A stretch of 16,741 nucleotides of DNA. Origin: an uncultured Lachnospiraceae bacterium. Lineage in GTDB: Bacteria > Bacillota > Clostridia > Lachnospirales > Lachnospiraceae. Position 1 is the first letter of the stretch; the number at the start of each line of letters is the position of its first letter. The stretch covers positions 1 through 16,741 of the forward strand of contig URDN01000050.1 of the NCBI GenBank assembly GCA_900546495.1. The letters run 5' to 3'. Both the position numbers and the translations under genes were made by a program. Below the pieces are notes generated by a model. That model was given only the letters and a program-made list of their open reading frames with translations. It searched no databases and was not told the origin of the DNA. Shown here in pieces: positions 7,095 to 14,087 of the stretch.

Positions 7095-7361
7095 ATGTTT
7101 CGATTATGGGCAAAAGAATTTAAAAGTAACCGTATGTTGCGGGACACGACAATCTGTGATGACAGCGCAGAAACCCGCACACATAAAGTGTTTCATGCAC
7201 TGGATGAAGTGTGTTACGAATTTGATTTAAGCAAACCGATCTGGCTTGATAGTACAATTGAAGAATTCAGACGGCATGCAAAAGCAAGATTTTATCAGGA
7301 TAATTTTATAGATCAGATCGATTTTGATTTTCTGGAAATCCAGGTGATCGAGGAGGATTAA
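7095..7361 (+). CDS. Conserved small protein of unknown function (88 aa)
   Basis: An acidic-tailed 88-residue protein with no signal peptide or membrane segment. I recognise no domain with an assigned function. It contains an alternating basic/acidic pattern, a THKVFHALDEVCYEFDLSKP stretch (33-52), a basic helix-like EEFRRHAKARF (60-70), and an acidic end IQVIEED. Similar short proteins seem to occur in Lachnospiraceae, but I cannot verify that here. GAGGAG 8 bases upstream supports the ATG at 7095, one base after the methyltransferase stop. Its stop is two bases before niaR, so the three genes are probably translated together. The cytoplasmic location and role are unknown. Confidence 0.8.
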   Translation: MFRLWAKEFKSNRMLRDTTICDDSAETRTHKVFHALDEVCYEFDLSKPIWLDSTIEEFRRHAKARFYQDNFIDQIDFDFLEIQVIEED

Positions 7362-7363
7362 AA

Positions 7364-7876
7364 ATGACAGATGGCACAACGCGCAGAAAAGAATTAATGA
7401 AACTACTTCAAAATGAAATGCGACCATTGTCTGGAACAGAGCTGGCAAGACATTTTGGGGTGAGCCGTCAGGTGATCGTACAGGATATTGCACTGTTGCG
7501 GGCAACCGACCGGAATATTTTAAGTACGAACAAGGGTTATGTGTTATATCATCCGGAGCAGGAGGAAGAACGCAGCAGAAGAATCCTTGCGTCTCATCAT
7601 GACAAAGAGCGGATGCAGGAGGAACTGTATCTGATCGTAGATAACGGCGGCTGTGTTTGTGATGTGGTGGTAGAACATGAAATCTATGGACAGCTTTCTG
7701 CAGACCTGATCCTGAAAAATCGCCGGGATGTGAACGAGTTTGTTAAAAAAATGGGGGAGATTTCCGACCAGCCGTTAAATGTGCTTACCGGAGGCATTCA
7801 TTTCCATACGGTGGAGGCGGAATCAGAAGAAATCCTGGATTGTATAGAGGAACAATTGCGGGAACGCGGATTTTAA
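7364..7876 (+). CDS. niaR: NiaR-type niacin-responsive transcriptional repressor
   Basis: The 170-residue protein has an N-terminal winged helix-turn-helix (about 7-62, recognition segment GVSRQVIVQDIALLRA at 32-47) and a C-terminal 3H domain (about 75-168). The metal-ligand positions described for Thermotoga NiaR are present: H79, E87, H146 and H148, plus H105. Family members repress NAD synthesis and niacin uptake genes when nicotinic acid is plentiful. No nad or niacin transporter gene lies beside it, so it would act on targets elsewhere. AGGAGG is 7 bases before the ATG. It is last in the unit with the methyltransferase and the 88-aa gene; no terminator is evident after it. Confidence 0.88.
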   Translation: MTDGTTRRKELMKLLQNEMRPLSGTELARHFGVSRQVIVQDIALLRATDRNILSTNKGYVLYHPEQEEERSRRILASHHDKERMQEELYLIVDNGGCVCDVVVEHEIYGQLSADLILKNRRDVNEFVKKMGEISDQPLNVLTGGIHFHTVEAESEEILDCIEEQLRERGF

Positions 7877-7946
7877 TTAGGTTTATCTCAGAGTTTTTAA
7901 TATATTATAAAGAAACGCGGAAAAAGACAAAATCTGTGCAAATTTA

Positions 7947-7955
7947 TGCTATAAT
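7947..7955 (+). promoter_or_regulatory. Extended -10 promoter of the alarmone synthetase gene
   Basis: TGCTATAAT at 7947-7955 is a consensus extended -10 element. No good -35 box is seen at 16-18 bases. The predicted leader is about 105 bases and contains GTGAC..TCACG-type weak hairpins but no known riboswitch. Confidence 0.6.
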
Positions 7956-8068
7956 ATAATAAACGTAACGAGCTAAAATTCTTGCGGGATTGGCGCGTGA
8001 CAACATTTTTTCGTGGCAAAATCACGATGAACAGAGAAGTATGATTCACAGGAGGTGAGGCGAGAACT

Positions 8069-8740
8069 ATGGCAGAGGAAGTAACAGAACGAGGGGCAAT
8101 CGTCTACGACTGGCAGAACCTTATGTTTTTATATAATGCAGCAATCAAGGAAGTACGTACAAAACTGGATATTATGAACGATGAGTTTCAGTTTATCCAT
8201 CAGTACAATCCGATTGAATATATTAAATCAAGAATCAAAACCCCGGATAGCATCGCAAAAAAGTTGCGGAGACACGGGTTTGAGAATACCATGGAAAATA
8301 TGGTGGAGCATATCAACGATATTGCAGGTGTGCGTATTGTATGCTCTTTTACATCTGATATTTATCGCCTGGCAGACATGATCGGAAAACAGAAAGAGTT
8401 TACGATTCTTTACATTAAGGATTACATGAAGCATCCGAAGGAGAGTGGATATCGCAGTTATCATATGCTGATTACTGTTCCGATTCAGACGACCAAAGGT
8501 ATTTGTCCCACAAAGGTAGAGATTCAGATCCGGACCATTGCCATGGATTTCTGGGCAAGTCTGGAACACAAGATTTATTACAAATTTGAGGGAAATGCGC
8601 CGCAGTATATCAGTCAGGAACTGCGGGACTGTGCCGCTATCATATCCAAGCTGGATGCAAAAATGCTGTCTCTGAATGAGGCGATCATTGCAGAGAAGGA
8701 GCGGCAGCAGAGAGAGGAAGAACAGATAAAAATATCTTAA
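8069..8740 (+). CDS. relQ: Small alarmone synthetase, (p)ppGpp synthetase (RelQ/YjbM-like)
   Basis: This 223-residue protein holds a stand-alone RelA/SpoT synthetase domain without the HD hydrolase or TGS/ACT domains, so it makes (p)ppGpp from ATP and GTP/GDP but should not degrade it. Motifs seen: SRIKTPDSIAKKLRRHG (54-70), DIAGVRIVCSF (84-94, metal-binding D84), KESGYRSYH (124-132) and EIQIRT..DFWASLEHKIYYK (151-172, with E151 as the probable second catalytic acid). The C-terminal tail (about 205-223) is highly charged. GGAGGTGAGG is 8 bases upstream of the start. It is a single-gene unit with its own promoter and terminator. RelQ is the best fit; RelP is less likely because of the sequence around EIQIRT. 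Confidence 0.88.
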   Translation: MAEEVTERGAIVYDWQNLMFLYNAAIKEVRTKLDIMNDEFQFIHQYNPIEYIKSRIKTPDSIAKKLRRHGFENTMENMVEHINDIAGVRIVCSFTSDIYRLADMIGKQKEFTILYIKDYMKHPKESGYRSYHMLITVPIQTTKGICPTKVEIQIRTIAMDFWASLEHKIYYKFEGNAPQYISQELRDCAAIISKLDAKMLSLNEAIIAEKERQQREEEQIKIS

Positions 8741-8744
8741 TAAA

Positions 8745-8790
8745 AATGCCGTCAGAACGATATATAGGATCGCTGTGACGGTATTGTTTT
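8745..8790 (+). terminator. Intrinsic terminator after the alarmone synthetase gene
   Basis: AATGCCGTCA (8745-8754) pairs with TGACGGTATT (8776-8785), with one G-U pair. An inner CGAT/ATCG stem (8758-8761 with 8769-8772) extends it, and TTGTTTTGT follows. Confidence 0.8.
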
Positions 8791-8803
8791 GTACAAACCT
8801 CTG

Positions 8804-8832
8804 TTGCGTCACATTTCACTCCATGTTATACT
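8804..8832 (+). promoter_or_regulatory. ahcY promoter
   Basis: TTGCGT (8804-8809), a 17-base spacer and TATACT (8827-8832). The leader is only about 40 bases, too short for a known SAH or SAM riboswitch. Confidence 0.7.
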
Positions 8833-8880
8833 AAAGAATAATGTTTAAAAGTAAATAGGAAAGCATACAGGAGGACATCA

Positions 8881-10131
8881 ATGAGTTCAATTAAAGATAT
8901 CAACCTTGCTCCATCCGGAGCACATAAAATCGACTGGGTACGCAAAAACTGCCCGCTGCTTCGCAGTCTGGAGGATGATTTTTCCCAAGAAAAACCTTTT
9001 GAGGGCATCCGAATCGCCCTTTCCATTCATCTGGAAGCAAAGACAGCATACCTTTGTAAAGTGCTGGCAGCAGGTGGTGCCGAGATGTACATTACCGGAA
9101 GTAACCCGCTTTCCACACAGGATGATGTGGCAGCAGCACTGGTAGCTGACGGATTAAACGTATTTGCATGGTATGACTGCACACCGGAAGAATATGATCA
9201 GCATATCACAAATGTTCTGGAGAACAACTGTAACATCATTATCGATGACGGTGGTGATCTGGTTCACATGCTTCATACAAAAATGCAGGACAAATTGCAG
9301 TATGTTATCGGTGGATGCGAGGAGACCACAACCGGTATTATCCGTCTGATCGCCATGGCAAAAAATAACGAACTGAAATTCCCGATGGTTCTGGTAAACA
9401 ACGCAGACTGTAAGCATCTGTTTGACAACCGTTACGGAACCGGCCAGTCTGTATTTGACGGCATCAACCGTACCACAAACCTGATCGTAGCCGGAAAATA
9501 TGTCGTTGTTGCAGGTTACGGCTGGTGTGGAAAAGGTGTGGCAATGCGCGCAAAAGGACTTGGCGCAAAAGTCATCGTTACCGAGGTAGATCCGATCAAA
9601 GCAATCGAGGCAGTTATGGATGGATTTGATGTCATGCCGATGAACGAAGCGGCAAAGATCGGTGATTTCTTCATTACGGTAACCGGCTGTGCAGGTGTTA
9701 TCCGCGAGCAGGATTTCAAAGTGATGAAAAATGGTGCGATTTTATGTAATGCAGGACATTTTGATGTGGAAATCGATATGAAACGTCTCCGTGAGATTGC
9801 ACTGGATACCATTGATCAGCGCAAAAATATCGTTGGATATCAGATTACAGAAGATAAATGGATCTACGTTCTGGCAGAAGGTCGTCTGGTCAATCTGGCA
9901 GCAGGTGACGGACATCCGGCAGAGATCATGGATATGAGTTTTGCAATTCAGGCACTGAGTGCAAAATATCTGGTTGAGAATGCCAAGAACCTGAATGAAA
10001 AACTGATCAACGTTCCGCGTGATGTAGATCTGGAGGTTGCCAACAGAAAACTTCGTTTCCTTGGCAAGTCCATCGATACCCTGACACCGGAGCAGGAGAA
10101 ATATCTGAATTCTTCCAATATTGATCTGTAA
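8881..10131 (+). CDS. ahcY: S-adenosylhomocysteine hydrolase family (possibly S-inosylhomocysteine hydrolase)
   Basis: The 416-residue NAD-dependent enzyme removes the product of S-adenosylmethionine-dependent methylation, releasing homocysteine. Catalytic and fold residues are intact: H50, D122-D123, E147-E148, K178, D182, H293 and H345, with the NAD loop GYGWCGKG (212-219) and E235. It is shorter than the 432-residue mammalian enzyme and lacks the C-terminal tail that ends in a conserved Lys/Tyr. In the base pocket the usual HMTVET is HLEAKT (50-55), so the positions of mammalian Thr57 and Glu59 are Glu52 and Lys54. This resembles Thermotoga/archaeal enzymes, some of which prefer S-inosylhomocysteine. 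An AGGAGGAC site precedes the ATG. A TPR lipoprotein gene follows after 27 bases. Confidence 0.93.
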   Translation: MSSIKDINLAPSGAHKIDWVRKNCPLLRSLEDDFSQEKPFEGIRIALSIHLEAKTAYLCKVLAAGGAEMYITGSNPLSTQDDVAAALVADGLNVFAWYDCTPEEYDQHITNVLENNCNIIIDDGGDLVHMLHTKMQDKLQYVIGGCEETTTGIIRLIAMAKNNELKFPMVLVNNADCKHLFDNRYGTGQSVFDGINRTTNLIVAGKYVVVAGYGWCGKGVAMRAKGLGAKVIVTEVDPIKAIEAVMDGFDVMPMNEAAKIGDFFITVTGCAGVIREQDFKVMKNGAILCNAGHFDVEIDMKRLREIALDTIDQRKNIVGYQITEDKWIYVLAEGRLVNLAAGDGHPAEIMDMSFAIQALSAKYLVENAKNLNEKLINVPRDVDLEVANRKLRFLGKSIDTLTPEQEKYLNSSNIDL

Positions 10132-10158
10132 GGAAATGAGCAAAAAAGGACGTATAAT

Positions 10159-11169
10159 ATGAAGAAAAGAGTTGTAACCGTATTCCTGACTTGTCTGTTG
10201 GCAGCTTCCATGCTGCTTGGCGGCTGTACCAGCAAATCAGAGAAGAAAGCGCTGGAATACAAAGAACTTGGAATCAAACAATTACAGCAGGAAGATTATG
10301 ACAGCGCAGTGGACAGTTTTCAGAAAGCACTGGATCAGTCTCTGGGCAAGATTACGGCAAATGAACTGGATGTCTGCTATTACAAAGCACTGGCGCAGTA
10401 CAAATCCGGTGATGCAAAAGCTGCACTGGAAAGTTATAGTGCATTGATTGATTACGATGCAAAGAACTGGGAAGTTTATTATCTGAGAGGCAGCGTTTAT
10501 TTATCCGAGGGCGATAAAGACAAGTCTCTGAAAGATTATGAGGAAGCAGTGGAGCTGAACGATTCTGATCTGGGACTGTACGGACACATCTGTGAAAACC
10601 TGAAAAATGCCGGTGAAGATGAGGAAGCAGAGAAGTATCTGGAACAGGGACTTGCGCTGCAGCCATCCAGCGGTACGGATTACGAAAATGTCGGTTATCT
10701 GTATACCATAAAAGGAGATACGGAAAATGCAGTTAAAGCATATCAGCAGGCAGTAGAAAAAGGCACAGACAGCGCGTCTTTGAAGCTTGGTGAGTTGTAT
10801 TTTTCAGAAGGAAACACAGACGAGGCAAAGAAAGCGTTTGAGGCATATATGGAGAAACATCCTAATGATGCAGATGCACTGACACATCTGGCAGACATTG
10901 CTGCGGAGTCCGGGGACACTGCGGATGCAGCCACTTATTATGAAAAAGCAATCGATGTGGCAGATAAGTCTGAACAACAGGGACTTCGGAAAAATCTGGT
11001 GGCTTTTTATGAGAATGCAGGCGATTTTGCCAATGCTTTAAAAGAAGCCAAAAGTTATGTGGCAGACTATCCGAAGGATACTGCAATGCAGAAGGAATAT
11101 GAATTTTTACAGACACGTGTGGAAAATAATGCGGGTGATGCGATTGAGGGGACGGTAGATGAGCAGTGA
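10159..11169 (+). CDS. TPR-repeat lipoprotein
   Basis: A 336-residue exported protein. Residues 1-22 are a lipoprotein signal peptide (basic MKKR, hydrophobic core, lipobox MLLGG-C) with Cys23 as the predicted lipidated residue, so it should be anchored on the outer face of the membrane. Nearly all of the rest (about 31-310) is tetratricopeptide repeats of about 34 residues, with typical ends such as YDSAVDSFQKAL, DKSLKDYEEAVEL, TENAVKAYQQAVE and TADAATYYEKAID; I count seven to eight. The acidic tail (about 315-336) follows. Such proteins act as scaffolds; the partner is unknown. AAAAAGGA is 8 bases before the ATG. The short gap to ahcY suggests co-transcription, without obvious functional linkage. 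Confidence 0.9.
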   Translation: MKKRVVTVFLTCLLAASMLLGGCTSKSEKKALEYKELGIKQLQQEDYDSAVDSFQKALDQSLGKITANELDVCYYKALAQYKSGDAKAALESYSALIDYDAKNWEVYYLRGSVYLSEGDKDKSLKDYEEAVELNDSDLGLYGHICENLKNAGEDEEAEKYLEQGLALQPSSGTDYENVGYLYTIKGDTENAVKAYQQAVEKGTDSASLKLGELYFSEGNTDEAKKAFEAYMEKHPNDADALTHLADIAAESGDTADAATYYEKAIDVADKSEQQGLRKNLVAFYENAGDFANALKEAKSYVADYPKDTAMQKEYEFLQTRVENNAGDAIEGTVDEQ

Positions 11170-11238
11170 TTCTGAAAAGAATATGTCAGCTTACGCTGAC
11201 CAGAATCACGCATCAAGTTTCACGTGCGTTCGACTTGA
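11167..11238 (+). other. Tandem hairpins between the TPR lipoprotein gene and hflX
   Basis: TGATTCTG (11167-11174, including the stop codon) pairs with CAGAATCA (11201-11208) around an inner GTCAGC-TTAC-GCTGAC hairpin (11185-11200). No T run follows, so it is not a canonical terminator. A second inverted repeat, TCAAGT (11213-11218) with ACTTGA (11233-11238), encloses CACGTG. The ACTTGAA..GCGG end resembles the sequence at 22-34 at the window's left edge. It may be a dispersed palindromic repeat. Confidence 0.45.
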
Positions 11239-11263
11239 ATGGCGGAGAAATCAGACTTATATT
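11235..11263 (+). promoter_or_regulatory. hflX promoter
   Basis: TTGAAT (11235-11240), a 17-base spacer and TATATT (11258-11263). The -35 box overlaps the right arm of the upstream inverted repeat. Confidence 0.5.
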
Positions 11264-11264
11264 A

Positions 11265-11313
11265 ATGGTGAGATGCAATCTCCCATATGAATATGGAAGG
11301 AAACGGACAGTAA
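11265..11313 (+). promoter_or_regulatory. Structured hflX leader with an eight-codon open frame
   Basis: ATGG-T-GAGAT (11265-11274), loop GCA and ATCTC-CCAT (11278-11286) form a 9-bp stem with one bulged base, just after the promoter. An open frame ATG (11287) to TAA (11311-11313) encodes MNMEGNGQ and ends directly against the GTG start of hflX in the same frame. The hairpin contains a weak GGTGAG that could serve this frame. Whether it is translated is unknown. Confidence 0.35.
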
Positions 11314-12546
11314 GTGGGAACAATATATGAAAATGAAGCACCGGTGGAGCGTGTCATTCTGGTAGCCATCAGTGAGCGTGATGGAGACGATACCGTAGCT
11401 TCTTTAGGAGAGCTGGCAGAGCTTGCAGCGACCGCAGGTGCCGTGGTAGTCGGAACAGTGATCCAGAATCTGGAACATATGAATCCGGGCACTTATGTGG
11501 GAAGCGGAAAATTAGAAGAAATCCGCGATATGATCTGGGAAAAAGAGGCAACCGGAATTATTTGTGATGATGAGCTTTCACCGATTCAGATGAAAAACAT
11601 GGAACAGGTGCTGGACAGCAAGGTCATGGATCGTACGTTGCTGATTCTGGATATTTTTGCGGCAAGGGCAAGAACCAGTGAAGGCAAGATACAGGTAGAA
11701 CTGGCGCAGTTAAAATACCGGGCGAGCCGTCTGGCAGGCTTTGGCCGTTCCATGTCCCGTCTGGGTGGTGGAATTGGAACGAGAGGACCGGGGGAGAAAA
11801 AACTGGAGATTGACCGTCGACTCATCGGACACAGAACCGCGCAGTTAAACCGGGAATTAAAAGAAGTGGTACGGCATCGTGAACTGACCAGAAGTCAGCG
11901 TATGAAAAGCCATACGAAGGTTGCGGCAATCGTGGGCTATACCAATGCAGGAAAATCCACGTTGTTAAATACATTGACGAATGCGGGCGTTTTAGAGGAA
12001 GATCAGCTTTTTGCGACGCTGGATCCGACCACCCGTGTGCTGGAACTGGAGAATCACCAGAATCTGATGCTGACAGATACCGTTGGATTTATCCGAAAAC
12101 TGCCGCATCATCTGGTAGATGCTTTTAAGAGTACACTGGAAGAAGCAAAATATGCAGATTTTATCGTGCATGTGGTAGATGCTTCGAATCCTCAGTGGGA
12201 TACACAGATGCATGTAGTTTATTCCACACTGCAGGATCTGGGTGTAACGGATAAGAAGATCATTACTCTATTTAATAAATGTGACCGTGTGACCGGGGAT
12301 GAGGTTTTACAGGATTTCCGTGCAGACAAGACATTGCGGATTTCTGCAAAAACCGGTCAGGGACTGGATACTTTAAAGGAAGTATTTGAGGATTTACTGA
12401 GAGATGGGAAGGTACTATTGAAGCATACATTTCCGTATGAAAAGGCAGGAGAAATCCAGAAAATCCGAAAATATGGAGAATTGTTGAAAGAAGAATATAC
12501 ACCGGATGGTATTTATGTGGAAGCATATGTACCACCAGAGTTATAA
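11314..12546 (+). CDS. hflX: GTPase HflX (ribosome-splitting factor)
   Basis: This 410-residue cytoplasmic GTPase of the OBG-HflX group splits stalled or hibernating 70S ribosomes. The N-terminal HflX domain covers about 10-150. The family glycine-rich linker GIGTRGPGEKKLE is at 153-165. The G domain shows G1 GYTNAGKST (208-216), G3 DTVGF (255-259) and G4 NKCD (321-324). The start is GTG: an in-frame TAA lies immediately before it, no ATG follows near the N-terminus, and homologues begin a few residues before the ERVILV strand. The ribosome binding site GGAAGG (11295-11300) is 13 bases upstream, rather far. The gene has its own promoter and leader; pyrC starts 100 bases later. In Listeria an HflX relative gives macrolide/lincosamide resistance; that role is not shown here. 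Confidence 0.95.
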   Translation: MGTIYENEAPVERVILVAISERDGDDTVASLGELAELAATAGAVVVGTVIQNLEHMNPGTYVGSGKLEEIRDMIWEKEATGIICDDELSPIQMKNMEQVLDSKVMDRTLLILDIFAARARTSEGKIQVELAQLKYRASRLAGFGRSMSRLGGGIGTRGPGEKKLEIDRRLIGHRTAQLNRELKEVVRHRELTRSQRMKSHTKVAAIVGYTNAGKSTLLNTLTNAGVLEEDQLFATLDPTTRVLELENHQNLMLTDTVGFIRKLPHHLVDAFKSTLEEAKYADFIVHVVDASNPQWDTQMHVVYSTLQDLGVTDKKIITLFNKCDRVTGDEVLQDFRADKTLRISAKTGQGLDTLKEVFEDLLRDGKVLLKHTFPYEKAGEIQKIRKYGELLKEEYTPDGIYVEAYVPPEL

Positions 12547-12566
12547 CAATGCAAGATAAAACACCG

Positions 12567-12595
12567 TTCACACGATGCAGCCACAAAATTATTGT
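12567..12595 (+). promoter_or_regulatory. Possible pyrC promoter with duplicated -10 region
   Basis: TTCACA (12567-12572), a 17-base spacer and TATTGT (12590-12595) form a weak but correctly spaced promoter. The 13-mer AAAATTATTGTGA occurs at 12585-12597 and again at 12600-12612, so the -10-like box is duplicated 15 bases downstream. This could be an operator or tandem -10 boxes. No PyrR-type attenuator or T-rich terminator is visible before pyrC. Confidence 0.3.
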
Positions 12596-12646
12596 GAAAA
12601 AAATTATTGTGAGAACGAATAACAGCGGAAAGGAAGACTGTCGGAG

Positions 12647-13924
12647 ATGAAACTTTTAATTAAAAATGGAACAGTAATCAATCCGGGAGACAAGAAAATC
12701 ACAAAGGCAGATGTGCTGGTGACAGATGGCGTGATCAGCAAGGTTGCATCTGGTTTGAAGGATGCAGCAGATGAGACATACGATGCAAAAGGGTGCTATG
12801 TCATGCCGGGATTTATTGATCTGCACGTCCATCTGCGTGATCCGGGACTGGAGTACAAAGAGGATATTCAGACCGGAGGTGCGGCCGCACTGCATGGAGG
12901 ATTTACGACCATCGTGGCAATGCCAAATACAAAACCGGTGGCAGATAAACCGGATGTGATCAATTATGTGAAAAACAAAGCCGCGGCAGTGACAAAAGTA
13001 CATGTGCTACAGGCTGGTGCGGTGACAAAGGGGCAGAAAGGCGAGGAACTTTCCGATATCCGTGGAATGGCAGCAGCAGGAAGCCCTGCCATCAGCGAAG
13101 ACGGAAAATCTGTTATGAATGCACAGCTTTACCGGGAAGGTATGAAGATCGCGGCAGAAGAAGGACTGGCAGTATTAGCACACTGTGAAGATATTAACAT
13201 GGTACACGGTGGTGTGTTGAATGCAGATGCTAAATCAAAAGAGCTTGGTTTTGCAGGCATTACAAACTCGGTAGAAGATGTTATCGTGGCAAGAGATATC
13301 CTGCTGGCAAAAGAAACTGGTGTGCGCCTGCATCTGTGTCATTGCTCCACAAAAGACAGTGTGCGCATGGTAGAACTGGCAAAAGAAGAAGGACTTCCGG
13401 TAACCGCAGAAGTCTGCCCGCATCATTTCTGTATGACTTCTGATGATATTACAGAGGATGATGCAAATTATAAAATGAACCCGCCACTTCGTACCAAAGA
13501 GGACGTGGAGGCATTAAAGAAAGGTCTTGCAGATGACATCATGGATGTGATTGCTACCGATCATGCACCGCATGCAGCCAGAGAAAAAGAGCAGGGCATT
13601 CAGAAAGCTCCGTTTGGAATCGTTGGTCTGGAGACAGCAGCAGCCCTCACTTATACAGAACTGGTAAAACCGGGCATTTTGACTCCAATGCAGATGGCAG
13701 AGAAGATGAGTTACAATCCGGCAAAAGTACTTGGTCTGGAAAAAGGCACTGTGGCAGAAGGAAGCCATGCGGATCTGACGATTTTTGATCCAGAGTGCGA
13801 GTGGGTGATTGACCCGGCAGAGTTTTTATCCAAGGGTAAAAACACACCGTTTGGCGGTAAGAAAGTAACCGGAAAAGTAAAGGCGACCATCGTGGACGGT
13901 GAGATTGCATATCTGGAGAAATAG
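12647..13924 (+). CDS. pyrC: Dihydroorotase, class I
   Basis: The 425-residue metal enzyme interconverts N-carbamoyl-aspartate and dihydroorotate, the third step of UMP synthesis. It has the amidohydrolase barrel with DLHVHLRDPG (H60, H62), metal ligands D151 in SEDG, H178, H231 and catalytic D304 in ATDHAPH. This pattern is that of bacterial class I enzymes that use Asp151 as a bridging ligand instead of a carboxylated lysine. The length is normal. AGGAAG lies 10 bases upstream of the ATG. It heads the pyrC-pyrF-pyrK-pyrD cluster; the next gene starts 163 bases later. Aspartate carbamoyltransferase genes are not in this window. Confidence 0.95.
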   Translation: MKLLIKNGTVINPGDKKITKADVLVTDGVISKVASGLKDAADETYDAKGCYVMPGFIDLHVHLRDPGLEYKEDIQTGGAAALHGGFTTIVAMPNTKPVADKPDVINYVKNKAAAVTKVHVLQAGAVTKGQKGEELSDIRGMAAAGSPAISEDGKSVMNAQLYREGMKIAAEEGLAVLAHCEDINMVHGGVLNADAKSKELGFAGITNSVEDVIVARDILLAKETGVRLHLCHCSTKDSVRMVELAKEEGLPVTAEVCPHHFCMTSDDITEDDANYKMNPPLRTKEDVEALKKGLADDIMDVIATDHAPHAAREKEQGIQKAPFGIVGLETAAALTYTELVKPGILTPMQMAEKMSYNPAKVLGLEKGTVAEGSHADLTIFDPECEWVIDPAEFLSKGKNTPFGGKKVTGKVKATIVDGEIAYLEK

Positions 13925-14087
13925 TGCGGATTTGCAGAAAAAAGTAAGTCACAAAATAGCTGATATTTCCAAAAGCGAAAAGTGCAGTTTAAGCATATTA
14001 GTTGCAAAATAGTTATTTGACTATGAGTACGTGGATTGCGAATATCAGTTTTATAGAATAATTTCATAAAGAGGAGAACGAGACACA

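Noticed and set aside
8833..8880. SAH riboswitch upstream of ahcY
   Set aside because: The leader is about 40 bases and shows no such fold.
11311..11316. A nonsense mutation truncating hflX
   Set aside because: Homologues begin near this point, so GTG at 11314 gives a full-length protein.
6253..14043. Shared GGATTGCGAAT in the methyltransferase leader and before pyrF
   Set aside because: An 11-base match is expected by chance several times in a window of this size.
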